Shown: positions 51,250-60,327, counted from the stretch's first letter. The stretch: 64,000 bases of DNA from Pseudomonadota bacterium (GCA_021851325.1 JAJZDZ010000008.1:62001-126000); one strand, 5' to 3'. Translations and numbers: made by a program. Notes: generated from the sequence alone by a model not told the origin.

Positions 51250-53222
51250 ACGCCCCCCTGATTGCCCATACCGATGCCAAAGCCTGCGCCGGATGGCTGC
51301 GGGTATTTGCCTTTTTTCACCTCAACATCGCCTTTTCTTCCATCGAGGAGGAGGCGCGGGACGCTGTCATTGCCCGATGCTACTGGCCGCTGCTTAAGCT
51401 GAGCGACAAGCATCCTCATATCGGGCTGGAAGCAAGCGGATATACGCTGGAAGAGATTGCCGCGCGTGATCCAGCCTGGATCGAGGCAGCGCGGCAGCGT
51501 ATTGGTGAGGGACGGATCGAACTCATCGGCTCCGGCTACAGCCAGATGATCGGCCCCTTGGTGCCAGCGCGGGTGGTGGCGGAAAATCTCAAACACGGCA
51601 ATCTCGTTTATGAACGCCTGCTCGGAGTGCGGCCCAAGGTCGCCCTCGTCAATGAGCAGGCCTATTCGGCCGGGCTTGTTGGACATTATCTTGATGCCGG
51701 CTACCGTGCCATCCTGATGGAGTGGGACAATCCATCTGCGCACCATCCCGAATGGGATCCGGAGCGACGTTTTTTGCCGCAATATGCCGAAGGAGCGGAC
51801 GGCCGTTCAATTGCCCTGTTGTGGACCGACACCGCGGCCTTCCAGCAATTACAGCGCTATGCACATGGCGATATTTCACTGACAGCCTATACCCGCTATG
51901 TGCGGGCACGGCGCTCCTTGGCGACGCGTGCCCTATGCCTTTATGCGAGCGACGCGGAGATCTTCGATTTTCGTCCCGGTCGCTTTCGCAACGAGACATC
52001 TCTCGGCGATGAAAGTGAGTGGGAGCGTATCGACCGGGCATTTAGCGCGGTCACCGCGCAGGCTGGCATCAATCTGATCGGTCCGTCACACGCCTTGAAG
52101 CTCATCGGCCGCGAAGGCGGCGGTCACGGGATGTCCCTGCAAAGTGCCTCCGCACCGGTTCCAGTCAAGAAGCAGCGCAAATACAACCTGTCGCGCTGGG
52201 CAGTGACCGGGCGGGACAACACCGCGATCAATGCGGCCTGCGAGCGCATATATCGTGGCCTGATTGACGGTGACGCGGAGGCGGCGGAGTGGAAGGAACT
52301 TTGCTATCTGTGGGCGAGTGATTTTCGTACCCATCTGACCGAGAAGCGCTGGCGGGCCTATCGTGTGCGGCTGAGTGCGGCCGAAGCCAAATGGTCTGCA
52401 CAAACAAATTGTGCCTATCCATCGCGTATTGCCGAAGCCGAGCCCTGCAGCGGTCGCTACATCAACATCGCGACCGATCATGTTGTTTGCCGGCTCGACC
52501 GCCGTCGGGGTCTTTGCCTCGATCATGCGCGGTTCGGTGACCGGCCGCGTGCCCTGGTGGGCAGCATACCTCACGGTACATTCAGCGACATCAGTCTGCA
52601 GGCCGACTGGTACACCGGGGACTGTGTTTTCGAAGCGCCCGGTGAACCCAAGATTACCGACCTTGAATGGTGTGACGCATTCCGCTGGCGCGACCAGGAT
52701 GGAAGTCTTGTGGTGCAGACCGCGATTGACACTCCCAAGGGAGTCATCGAAAAAACGCTCCGGTTCTGTTCAGACCGGCCGCGCATCGAGTTTGACCTGC
52801 GCTTTCACTGGTCAGACTGGGACAAGGGCGTGCTCCGGCTTGGCCACGTGACCCTGCTCCCTGATGCCTTTGACTGGCAGCAGCTTTATCTTACAACACA
52901 TAATGGCGGAGTGATCGCCGAACGTTTCGACCTGTTCGGAAAGACGGTCGAGCACGGTGCGCCCGTGTCGTTCCTGGTTTCAGCCTCGCAGGGACTTGGC
53001 CTGACCGAAGGCTGGGCAGAACTTGCTGATGGCCAGACAAGACTTAAGATCGAGGTCGACCGCTGCACTGCGCCTTTACTGGGGCTGCTCACCCACAGGC
53101 ACAGTTCCGGCAGCCATTTTTGCCAGCTGATACTTTCGGCGCTTGAGCTTGATGAAACCCGCAAGCCAAGCGCCTATCGTGATGGCCCCCGCCGCTTTCG
53201 CTTTGCGCTCGAGACCGTCTGA
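51246..53222 (+). CDS. GH57-like glycoside hydrolase-type protein
   Basis: 658 residues. The N-terminal half follows the GH57 barrel: FHLNIAFSSIEEEA, then IGLEASGYTLEEI, RIGEGRIELIGSGYSQMI and VALVNEQAYSAGL, whose glutamate aligns with the GH57 nucleophile. The second half (about 400-650) is beta-rich, with HGTFSDISLQADW and DWDKGVLRLGHVTLLPDAF, as in the C-terminal domains of alpha-glucan enzymes. There is no signal peptide. The family call is by pattern; it could trim, isomerise or epimerise a glycan made by the upstream enzymes. It is the last gene of the operon, overlapping the ATP-grasp gene by ATGA, and convergent with the FlaG-like gene. Confidence 0.7.
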   Translation: MNAPLIAHTDAKACAGWLRVFAFFHLNIAFSSIEEEARDAVIARCYWPLLKLSDKHPHIGLEASGYTLEEIAARDPAWIEAARQRIGEGRIELIGSGYSQMIGPLVPARVVAENLKHGNLVYERLLGVRPKVALVNEQAYSAGLVGHYLDAGYRAILMEWDNPSAHHPEWDPERRFLPQYAEGADGRSIALLWTDTAAFQQLQRYAHGDISLTAYTRYVRARRSLATRALCLYASDAEIFDFRPGRFRNETSLGDESEWERIDRAFSAVTAQAGINLIGPSHALKLIGREGGGHGMSLQSASAPVPVKKQRKYNLSRWAVTGRDNTAINAACERIYRGLIDGDAEAAEWKELCYLWASDFRTHLTEKRWRAYRVRLSAAEAKWSAQTNCAYPSRIAEAEPCSGRYINIATDHVVCRLDRRRGLCLDHARFGDRPRALVGSIPHGTFSDISLQADWYTGDCVFEAPGEPKITDLEWCDAFRWRDQDGSLVVQTAIDTPKGVIEKTLRFCSDRPRIEFDLRFHWSDWDKGVLRLGHVTLLPDAFDWQQLYLTTHNGGVIAERFDLFGKTVEHGAPVSFLVSASQGLGLTEGWAELADGQTRLKIEVDRCTAPLLGLLTHRHSSGSHFCQLILSALELDETRKPSAYRDGPRRFRFALETV

Positions 53223-53223
53223 C

Positions 53224-53580
53224 TCAGATTTTGGTGTCGATCAGATGGATACGAGCCTTGCGCATGTAGTCGCGCAAACGGCCGAGATCACGGCTATCCC
53301 ATTCGCGCAGGACGGCGCCGGATACAGGATCGATGAAGCGGTAGACGAGTTCGCCGTCCTTGGGATCCTCGCGGACTTCGAGGCGCATGGCGCTGGCGTC
53401 GGTTTGACTTTGCCGTTCGGAGGGCGAGCGCTGATCGTCGGGGTGGCCCTCGGTCCCGGTCTGGGTACTGCTGGTCGCAGCCACCACCGGATTTGGGCTT
53501 TCCAAGGAAGTAGCGGACGAAGGCGCGTAGCGGGCTGCCCCGCGGCCGATGCCTCTTGTGTTTGAGATCGTGTCGACCAT
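53224..53580 (-). CDS. FlaG-like protein
   Basis: 118 residues if started at MVDTISNTRG (ATG at 53578-53580, GGAGG about 12 bases upstream); an earlier ATG at 53619 would add a basic tail. The first 60 residues are disordered and rich in S, T and P. The end MRLEVREDPKDG, VYRFIDPVSGAVLREWDS and LRDYMRKARIHL fits the FlaG domain found next to flagellins, which influences filament length. It lies downstream of the flagellin gene at 53704 on the same strand and ends 2 bases from the GH57-like gene. Confidence 0.7.
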   Translation of the reverse strand: MVDTISNTRGIGRGAARYAPSSATSLESPNPVVAATSSTQTGTEGHPDDQRSPSERQSQTDASAMRLEVREDPKDGELVYRFIDPVSGAVLREWDSRDLGRLRDYMRKARIHLIDTKI

Positions 53581-53665
53581 GTTCCGACAGAACCTCCGTC
53601 CGACAACTTCTTGACCCACCTACCACGTGCCTTGGGACGAACCTGTCGTCCCTTCCGGCGAGCAG

Positions 53666-53693
53666 GGCAAGGAGTGCATATGCACCCCTTGCC
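53666..53693. terminator. 28-bp near-perfect hairpin after flagellin
   Basis: GGCAAGGAGTGCAT and ATGCACCCCTTGCC form a 14-bp stem with one mismatch and no loop, 10 bases beyond the flagellin stop. A second stem GGGACGA/TCGTCCC lies at 53634-53652. There is no T-run; it may protect the flagellin message or reduce read-through into the FlaG-like gene. Confidence 0.5.
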
Positions 53694-53703
53694 GCACTCA
53701 GTA

Positions 53704-54528
53704 TTACCGGAAGAGAGACAGCGCGATCTGCGGCGCCTGATTGGCGATGGCAAGAGCCTGCGCACCGAGTTGCTGCTTGGTCTGCAGCGCGGTGAGCTGG
53801 GCGCTTTCCTGCGCCATGTTGGCGTCGACGAGATTGCCGATGCCGGTATTCAGGGCGTTCGTCAGTTGCGAGACGAAGTTGGCCTGGACCGAGAACTTCG
53901 CCGAGCCGGCAGACAGGGTAGCCAGAGCCGAGTTGACGTTGGTCAACGAGGTCTGGATGGTGGCGACCATGGCCGAGGCCGCCGCCTGGGTAGAGATGTT
54001 ACCCGTCGACTTCAGGGTCACGATCGTTCCGGACAAGGACATGTTCTGTGCCGCGGTCGTGACATGACGGGTACCATCGGATGAAGCCAGAGCCGTGATA
54101 TTCGTGACTGACCCATTGATCAGGTTGAAGCCGTTGAACGAGGCACTGCTTACGATCGAGGTAATCTGATCACGCAGGGCAACGAAGTTGGCGTTCATCG
54201 CTGCGCGACTCGCCGTGCTCAGTGAAGAGTCGGAAGCCGCCAGCGCCTGCTGCTTCATCTGGATGAGCAGGTCGGAGATTGACTGACCCGCGCTCATTGC
54301 AACGTCGATGGTCGACATGCCTGTGTTAAGGCTGTTGGTCACCGCCTGGTAGCCAGCTACGCTGCCACGCATGTTCTGTGCCATGGCAAAGACAGCGCCG
54401 TTATCCTTGGCGCTGGCCACCGTAAGACCGGTGGAAATCGCGTTCTGGGTCCTGCTCAGCTGGGCTTCGGTATTGTTGAGGTACTGCAACGCAGTCATTG
54501 CGTTGGTGTTGGTGTTGATACTGATCAT
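53704..54528 (-). CDS. flagellin, copy 1
   Basis: 274 residues, the short alphaproteobacterial form. The N-terminal D0/D1 helix is ISINTNTNAMTALQYLNNTE, then GLTVASAKDNGAVFAMAQN; the C-terminal helix ends AQLTALQTKQQLGAQALAIA and LSLFR. The middle (about 130-170) is the short surface domain and is rich in S, T and N, the likely sites for glycan. It is the filament subunit, exported by the flagellar secretion system. About 80 percent identical by eye to copy 2 and the same length. Sigma-54 type promoter at 54601. Confidence 0.96.
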   Translation of the reverse strand: MISINTNTNAMTALQYLNNTEAQLSRTQNAISTGLTVASAKDNGAVFAMAQNMRGSVAGYQAVTNSLNTGMSTIDVAMSAGQSISDLLIQMKQQALAASDSSLSTASRAAMNANFVALRDQITSIVSSASFNGFNLINGSVTNITALASSDGTRHVTTAAQNMSLSGTIVTLKSTGNISTQAAASAMVATIQTSLTNVNSALATLSAGSAKFSVQANFVSQLTNALNTGIGNLVDANMAQESAQLTALQTKQQLGAQALAIANQAPQIALSLFR

Positions 54529-54600
54529 TCGAGTCTCCGTTCTGGCTCAATTTGAAGAACATTTTGCTCAAAGGGACCTTTTGCCCCTGCCAGTACGAAG

Positions 54601-54615
54601 GCATAATGCGTGCCA
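54601..54615 (-). promoter_or_regulatory. sigma-54 promoter of flagellin copy 1
   Basis: Minus strand reads TGGCACGCATTATGC: the -24 element TGGCAC and the -12 GC are at the right spacing, with ATGC instead of TTGC. It lies 73 bases upstream of the flagellin ATG, similar to the site of copy 2. Confidence 0.65.
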
Positions 54616-54797
54616 GTCGGTGATTTACGAATTGCTTACCTTCGATTTCGCGCAACGCTGCAACCCTGCGTCGCGGCAGAAACTTCCGGGCGCAGGCTTG
54701 ATGCGGCAATTTTTGCCGTAGCGGAGGAATTATTTGCCCGGCAGGCCGGCAGGCTTTGCCGTGCGTAAGAAAGTGAAAACCATAAACGGTGGAGACA

Positions 54798-54824
54798 GAA
54801 AAAGGGGCGGGCCAAGCCCGCCCC
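54798..54824 (-). terminator. intrinsic terminator of flagellin copy 2
   Basis: Minus strand: GGGGCGGGC, loop TTG, GCCCGCCCC, then TTTTTC. A textbook terminator 25 bases after the stop of the second flagellin, so the two flagellin genes are separate units. Confidence 0.9.
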
Positions 54825-54848
54825 AAAAGCCTTGAGAAGGGCGCCGGA

Positions 54849-55673
54849 TCAGCGGAACAGCTGCATGATGATCTGCGGTGCCTGGTTGGCGATAGAAAGA
54901 GCCTGGGCGCCAAGCTGCTGCTTGGTTTGCAGCGCGGTGAGCTGGGCGCTTTCCTGCGCCATATTGGCGTCGACGAGATTGCCGATGCCGCTGTTGAGGG
55001 CGTCTGTCAGTTTGGAGACGAAGTTTGCCTGTACTGAGAACTTCGCCGAACCTGCCGACAGATTGGCCAACGCCGCGTTGACATTGGTCAGCGAGGTCTG
55101 GATGGTCGCGATCATGGCCGAGGCCGCCGCCTGGGTAGAGATGTTACCAGTCGACTTCAAGGTCACGATCGTACCCGACAGGGACATGTTCTGTGCCGCC
55201 GTCGTGACGTGGTGCGTACCATCGGATGACGCCAGAGCGGCAATCTGAGTGGTTGAACCGTTGATCAGGTTGACGCCGTTGAAATTCGCATTGGTGACGA
55301 TCGAGGTGATCTGATCGCGCAGGGCGATGAAGTTGGCGTTCATGGCCGCACGGCTGGTCGTATTCAGCGACGTATCGGAGGCGGCAAGGGCCTGCTGCTT
55401 CATCTGGATGAGCAGATCGGAAATGGACTGACCTGCGCTCAGGGCCACATCAATGGTGGACATGCCGCGGTTAAGGCTGTTGGTCACCGCCTGATAGCCG
55501 GCGACACTACCCCGCATGTCCTGGGCAATGGCGAAGATGGCGCCATTGTCTTTCGCCGAAGCCACCTTCAGACCGGTGCTGATCTGGTTTTGGGTCTGCT
55601 GCAGGGAAGCTTCGGTATTGTTGAGGTATTGCAGCGCGAGCATCGCGCCATTGTTGGTGTTCACGCTCAGCAT
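54849..55673 (-). CDS. flagellin, copy 2
   Basis: 274 residues starting at MLSVNTNNGAMLALQYLNNT (ATG at 55671-55673). Longer in-frame starts upstream would run through the sigma-54 promoter and are rejected. Conserved parts are GLKVASAKDNGAIFAIAQDM and the C-terminal TALQTKQQLGAQALSIANQA. It differs from copy 1 mainly in the middle and at the very ends (IMQLFR versus LSLFR). Multiple flagellins of this size are usual in Caulobacter-like bacteria. It has its own promoter and terminator. Confidence 0.96.
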   Translation of the reverse strand: MLSVNTNNGAMLALQYLNNTEASLQQTQNQISTGLKVASAKDNGAIFAIAQDMRGSVAGYQAVTNSLNRGMSTIDVALSAGQSISDLLIQMKQQALAASDTSLNTTSRAAMNANFIALRDQITSIVTNANFNGVNLINGSTTQIAALASSDGTHHVTTAAQNMSLSGTIVTLKSTGNISTQAAASAMIATIQTSLTNVNAALANLSAGSAKFSVQANFVSKLTDALNSGIGNLVDANMAQESAQLTALQTKQQLGAQALSIANQAPQIIMQLFR

Positions 55674-55743
55674 GAGTGTCTCCGTTCTGGTGGGCCAGCG
55701 GCCTTCTGCCGCCATTCGCGAGCAGACGCCCACCTTGCTTCCG

Positions 55744-55758
55744 GCAACCTCCGTGCCA
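55744..55758 (-). promoter_or_regulatory. sigma-54 promoter of flagellin copy 2
   Basis: Minus strand reads TGGCACGGAGGTTGC, a perfect fit to the -24/-12 consensus TGGCACG-N4-TTGC, 71 bases before the flagellin ATG. It indicates late-class flagellar control by RpoN and an enhancer-binding protein of the FlbD type. Confidence 0.85.
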
Positions 55759-55960
55759 ACCGCAAAGCCGGACACATAGATAGGTAAATCAATGAGTTAT
55801 CGAGGATGCAGACTTGGAGGGGGACAGCTTTGCCTCGGCAAGTTCTGCCCTGCAGGCGGAATTTTCCACTGCCATAGGCAAGACGCGGCTATGCTTCGAC
55901 CTCGCCGACCGGCTCCAGATTTGCTTAAGATCCCCCGCCCAGAAAAGGAATGCGTGTGCG

Positions 55961-57976
55961 ATGGCAAGTAGTGGTGCCGAGCGTGGCCAGCCCGTGCTTC
56001 TGCAACCGGCCGAAAATCTCAGCAATGAGCGGATAGTTGAACGCCCCCACCGCCGGCCCGCGCCTGGTCCTGGACCACTTTTGATCGCTGGCGCGGTGGG
56101 AGCCTTCTGGCTTGGGGCGGCGGTAGCCTATGCGCTCGGCCTGCTTGGCCCCAGAGGCTTGACCACACTTTCAGCACAGCAGCTTGTGATCCTGACTACG
56201 GCTGCGGTGGCACCTCCCATACTGCTCCTGCTGGCGGGCTGGGCATTTGTCCGTGGCGAGGCCATGCGCCGGACCGCCGCGGATCTGGCCGACATCACCG
56301 ACCGGCTTTTTACCGCTGACGAGACGGCGGCCCGCACCGCAGCCCGTCTGGCCCGCGCCGTACGCCGGGAACTCGATGGACTCAACCAGGGTCTGGATGG
56401 CGCCGGTGAGCGCCTGCGCCTGCTGGAGAGCACATTGAAGGATCAGATCATCGCTCTGGAGGAGGCGGGCAGCCGCATCGAACTGCAGGTGGGAGCGGTG
56501 AGCGCGCGGCTCGGAGAAGAACGCGAGCGGCTTGACGCGGCTACAGCGTGGCTGGGCGAGACTGCGTCACGTGCGAGCCAGGACGTCGCCAGGAACAGCG
56601 CAAAGTGCCAGGCGGAGATCAGGTCGGCACAAAGTGAGCTGGAGGAGAGCTGCAGCGCGCTCGGCCGGGAGGCCGACAAGCTGCGTCAGGCCGTGACCGA
56701 GGTGGCGGAGGCACCAAAGCTGGCAGCCAACGAACTTGATCAGCAGAGCCAGCGCATCGAAGCGGCGTATGAAGGGGTTATGGCACGGGCGCAATTCGTG
56801 CTGGAGCGGCATGAGCGTCATCTCAATGCCTTGAACGAAACGCTGGGACGGCTGAAAGCCGAGGGCAGCGGGCTCGAACGGCAGATCGCAGATGAACGTC
56901 AGGCTCTCAGCTCTGCCGCCCAAGCGCTCAAGGATGAAGCGGCTGGCCTTGTGGAGCTGGTAATGACAGGGCATCGCGAACTGGAACAGCTGATGCGTGC
57001 CGACAGTGCTCAGGCCAGCGCGCTGACAGACAGGTTTGCGCAGGAGGCTGAACGGCTGAAGGACAGCGCGGATCTCGCCAGGGGGGCACTGGCACATATG
57101 GTCGATGCCCTCAAGGAGGCCGGCACCAGTACCCAGGCACTGATCGCCGATGCCGCCAATGAAGCGCGTCTCAGCGCCAGAACATTGGTTGACGAAGCCA
57201 TGGGCGAGACCGAACAGTTGCTGCAGGCATCCACCCAACTTGCCGCGCGGACAGATGAGGTCAGAGCCATACTCGCCGGTGGCATCCGTGAGCTCGAACA
57301 GTACCTCGCCCACCTTCCGGCTATGGCGCAGCAGGAGGCTGAACAGGTGCGTACGCTCATCGCCCGCGAAACCGGAGCGCTGCTTGATCTGTCAACCCAG
57401 GCGCTCGCGCGCCTGCATTCCCATACCGGCGCCCGTCCGCTCAGTGCACCAGCGGACGGGGCTGCGAACAGCGCGGCCGACGACGGGCTGCGGGGACTTG
57501 CCCGCAAGTTTACCCAGCGTGCCAAACGCAAGGAGGGCAGGCGTTGGCAGATGAGCCAGCTTCTGGCCGCGGTGGATTCAGCGCAGGACACACGCACCCT
57601 CAGGCCTGGCGCCGCAGCGGCGCTCGGAGCACTGGAGATCGCCCTGTCTGATCTTGCCATTGACCTGAACCAGCTTCTCGGCGCCGACGGTGCCGCTGCG
57701 GAGGACTGGCGTCGTTACATGCAGGGTGATCGCAGTGTATTTGCGCGACGTCTGGCCGAGAGCATCGACGCCGACAGTCTGGAGCGCATCTGCAGCCTTT
57801 ATCGCGATGATGATCGCTTTCGCGAAGCCGCCAATACCTATCTCGAGGAATTCGAGCGTCTGCTGGAACGGGCTCGCGCCGGTGATGGCGAGGGTCTTCT
57901 GGCCGCATCGCTGCTGCGTGGAGACACGGGCAGGATCTATCTCGCCGTGGCCTATGCCCTTGGACGGCTAGTCTGA
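55961..57976 (+). CDS. TipN-like polar coiled-coil membrane protein
   Basis: 671 residues from the ATG at 55961 with AAAAGGA upstream (an ATG at 55814 is less likely). Two membrane helices lie near the N-terminus (LLIAGAVGAFWLGAAVAYAL and LVILTTAAVAPPILLLLAGW). About 420 residues of coiled coil follow, rich in A, E, L and R. The C-terminal globular domain reads FARRLAESIDADSLERICSL and LRGDTGRIYLAVAYALGRL. The design and C-terminal signature resemble TipN, which marks the new pole and places the flagellum in Caulobacter. Its place beside the flagellins agrees. It overlaps the 3' end of rsmB by 9 bases, convergently. Confidence 0.6.
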   Translation: MASSGAERGQPVLLQPAENLSNERIVERPHRRPAPGPGPLLIAGAVGAFWLGAAVAYALGLLGPRGLTTLSAQQLVILTTAAVAPPILLLLAGWAFVRGEAMRRTAADLADITDRLFTADETAARTAARLARAVRRELDGLNQGLDGAGERLRLLESTLKDQIIALEEAGSRIELQVGAVSARLGEERERLDAATAWLGETASRASQDVARNSAKCQAEIRSAQSELEESCSALGREADKLRQAVTEVAEAPKLAANELDQQSQRIEAAYEGVMARAQFVLERHERHLNALNETLGRLKAEGSGLERQIADERQALSSAAQALKDEAAGLVELVMTGHRELEQLMRADSAQASALTDRFAQEAERLKDSADLARGALAHMVDALKEAGTSTQALIADAANEARLSARTLVDEAMGETEQLLQASTQLAARTDEVRAILAGGIRELEQYLAHLPAMAQQEAEQVRTLIARETGALLDLSTQALARLHSHTGARPLSAPADGAANSAADDGLRGLARKFTQRAKRKEGRRWQMSQLLAAVDSAQDTRTLRPGAAAALGALEIALSDLAIDLNQLLGADGAAAEDWRRYMQGDRSVFARRLAESIDADSLERICSLYRDDDRFREAANTYLEEFERLLERARAGDGEGLLAASLLRGDTGRIYLAVAYALGRLV

Positions 57977-59263
57977 ACGCTGCAGCCGGGCTGCATAAAA
58001 GCCATCCATGCCACCAAGATCGGACAGGTGGCAAGGCAGGGTGCGCAGATCACCTTCGGCGGAGATCAGCGCGTCAAGGCCGAAGATCTCAGTGGGGCTG
58101 ACGGGAACGCGACGAAACTCTGGCCGCCGCGCAAGGAAGCGCGAGATTTGCTCGGCCCCTTCTTCAGGCTCGAGCGAGCACACGGCAAACACGAGCAGGC
58201 CCCTGGGCGCAGTCAGGTCGGCAGCAACGTCGAGCAGTTCGCTGGCGAGCGCGGCGCAAAAGGTCACGTCCGCAGCACTCTTGATCCAGGGCAGTTCAGG
58301 ATGACGGCGGATGGTTCCGGTGGCGCTGCAGGGCGCATCCAGGAGGACGAAAGGATAGGGCTCCCGGCCTTTCCAGTCGCGCAGGTCGGCGCAGACCAGC
58401 TCAGCCGCAAGACCAAGACGTTTGAGATTGGCGGCGAGGCGCTCAAGGCGGACAGGGTCACGTTCAAGCGCCGTGACGTCGGCCCCATCAGTCAAGAGCG
58501 CCGCAGTTTTGCCTCCAGGCGCGGCGCACAGGTCAAGTACCCGCGCGCCGCTGATCCCGCCGAGAAGCCGAGAAGGCAGCGTGGCGGCAAAGTCCTGCAC
58601 CCACCATAGGCCATCATCAAAGCCATCGAGGCTTTCCACCCGCGTGCCAGGATCGAGCCGCCACACGCTTCCCGGTAGCGCGGTAGCCGCAGGAAACCCG
58701 GCAAAGAGCGGTTTGCCATGGATATCGAGCGGTGCGAGTTCGCCGTGGCGCAGGGCGATCTTTCGGGCGCAGGGCTCGCCGTAGGCATCGCACCAGCGCT
58801 GCCAGAGCCAATCCGGGGTGTTGAGCCGCGCGGCATCCTGGCCGTCGAGCAAGGCCTGACCCTCGCGCGCAACCCGGCGCAGCACGGCATTGATCAGACC
58901 CTTGAAGTGCCTGGCTTTGGGGTCAGCCGCCGCCAGACGATTGGCCCCGTCCACCGCGGCATGGCTGGGAACATTCAGGAACAAGAGTTCACAGGCACCG
59001 GCGAGCAGGATCTCGAGGGTTGCGCCGGCACGATGAGGGGCAATGGGCTTGGGCGCAAAGGTCGCGATCAGCGCATTGAGCTGACCAAAGCGGCGCAGGG
59101 TCTGACTGGCGATGGCGCGGGCAAATCCTGCGTCGCGGACGGGAAGCGGGCTTGCACTCAGGATATCACTGAGGGCGGTATCGAGCGGCAGATGCTGGCG
59201 TAGCACCCTACTGAGCGCGCGGAGCGCAGCCTGCCGGGCGGCAAAGCCGGGTGCGCTGGTCAT
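57968..59263 (-). CDS. rsmB: 16S rRNA m5C967 methyltransferase RsmB
   Basis: 431 residues starting at MTSAPGFAARQAALRALSRV (ATG at 59261-59263). The N-terminal NusB-like RNA-binding domain (about 1-140) is followed by the Fmu/RsmB methyltransferase: VQDFAATLPSRLL, VLDLCAAPGGKTAALL (SAM site) and LLDAPCSATGTIRRHPE with the catalytic cysteine; EPEEGAEQI comes near the end. It methylates cytosine 967 of 16S rRNA. Length and motifs are normal. It is the first housekeeping gene to the right of the flagellar region. Confidence 0.94.
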   Translation of the reverse strand: MTSAPGFAARQAALRALSRVLRQHLPLDTALSDILSASPLPVRDAGFARAIASQTLRRFGQLNALIATFAPKPIAPHRAGATLEILLAGACELLFLNVPSHAAVDGANRLAAADPKARHFKGLINAVLRRVAREGQALLDGQDAARLNTPDWLWQRWCDAYGEPCARKIALRHGELAPLDIHGKPLFAGFPAATALPGSVWRLDPGTRVESLDGFDDGLWWVQDFAATLPSRLLGGISGARVLDLCAAPGGKTAALLTDGADVTALERDPVRLERLAANLKRLGLAAELVCADLRDWKGREPYPFVLLDAPCSATGTIRRHPELPWIKSAADVTFCAALASELLDVAADLTAPRGLLVFAVCSLEPEEGAEQISRFLARRPEFRRVPVSPTEIFGLDALISAEGDLRTLPCHLSDLGGMDGFYAARLQRSD

Positions 59264-59493
59264 GGCCCGGGCCCTATAGGGGGACAACCCGAGGGCATCG
59301 CGCGCCAGTGGCAGACGCCCGGGACCGCGACGAAAAGACCGGCCAGAATGGTCGGTAAACTGCCGGTTCGGGGTGTATTCATGGGGCTGACGTTCAATAG
59401 AGGACCCGACCGCTCCGAAGGCTGGCGAGGGTCGCAGCCTATGACATGTGGCGCCAGAGCGGCGGCGTCAAGCAGGGACGAAGAGGGCACAAG

Positions 59494-59682
59494 ATGACCA
59501 AGAGTCGAGGCCAGGACATCGCCAGGCGGATTGCCGAGGCAGGCAGGCGGGCTTTGGCCGAGGCTGAAGCCCGGCGGCAGGCCCCGGCCGCACCACTGCC
59601 GCCCGAACTTGGCGGCCCCAAGGGACCGGAACCCACCCGCTATGGGGATTGGGAGCGCAAGGGAATTGTTTCGGACTTTTAA
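59494..59682 (+). CDS. DUF1674 protein (SDHAF4-like)
   Basis: 62 residues from the ATG at 59494, preceded by AAGAGGG. The last 25 residues carry the signature PPELGGPKGPEPTRYGDWER followed by KGIVSDF, which defines DUF1674, the family of succinate dehydrogenase assembly factor 4. It is expected to help insert or protect the flavinated SdhA subunit. The N-terminus is a basic/alanine-rich helix. In many alphaproteobacteria it lies next to rsmB, as here. Confidence 0.9.
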   Translation: MTKSRGQDIARRIAEAGRRALAEAEARRQAPAAPLPPELGGPKGPEPTRYGDWERKGIVSDF

Positions 59683-59760
59683 GGGCCTTGATTGGCAGCC
59701 CGCAACGGGCCATGTAACGCAGGACCTCGACCTTGAGGTCGCCTGAGCTGGAGAGTGACG

Positions 59761-60324
59761 ATGTTCATCCAGACCGAATCCACACCTAATCCTGCGACCC
59801 TGAAGTTCCTGCCGGGGCGAGAGGTGATGGGTGAAGGCAAGGTTGCCGACTTCGATTCACCGCAGGCTGCGGCGCGTTCGCCGCTCGCCGCCCAGCTCTT
59901 CAAGGTAGCGCATGTCGGCCGCGTATTCTTCGGCGCCGACTTTATTTCCGTGAGCAAGACGCAAGGCGAATGGGCCCATATCAAGCCGGCGATCCTTGGC
60001 GCCATCATGGAGCATTTCATGCACGACCGGCCGCTCATGGAGGCCGGCGCCTATGAGAGCGAAGCCCTGCCGAGCTATGAAGGCGAGGAGGCCGAGATCG
60101 TGGAGCAGATCCGCGAGCTCATCGAGACCCGGGTTCGCCCGGCGGTCGCCAGTGATGGCGGCGATATCATCTTCAAGGGCTATGACGGCAAGACCGGCGT
60201 TGTGTCGTTGCACATGCGTGGGTCCTGCGCAGGCTGTCCGTCCTCGACGCTGACCCTGAAGAACGGCATCGAAAACATGCTGCGCCACTACGTGCCGGAA
60301 GTCAGCGCTGTTGAGGCAGTCTAG
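59761..60324 (+). CDS. NifU/Nfu-type iron-sulfur scaffold
   Basis: 187 residues. The start is ATG at 59761 after GGAGAG; a GTG two codons earlier is possible. The N-terminal Nfu domain begins MFIQTESTPNPATLKFLPG, and the C-terminal NifU domain has PAVASDGGDIIFKGYD and the cluster-binding CAGCPSSTLTLKNGIE. It carries [4Fe-4S] clusters to target proteins; MiaB in this window is a possible client. It is followed after 3 bases by tsaB. Confidence 0.93.
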   Translation: MFIQTESTPNPATLKFLPGREVMGEGKVADFDSPQAAARSPLAAQLFKVAHVGRVFFGADFISVSKTQGEWAHIKPAILGAIMEHFMHDRPLMEAGAYESEALPSYEGEEAEIVEQIRELIETRVRPAVASDGGDIIFKGYDGKTGVVSLHMRGSCAGCPSSTLTLKNGIENMLRHYVPEVSAVEAV

Positions 60325-60327
60325 CTC

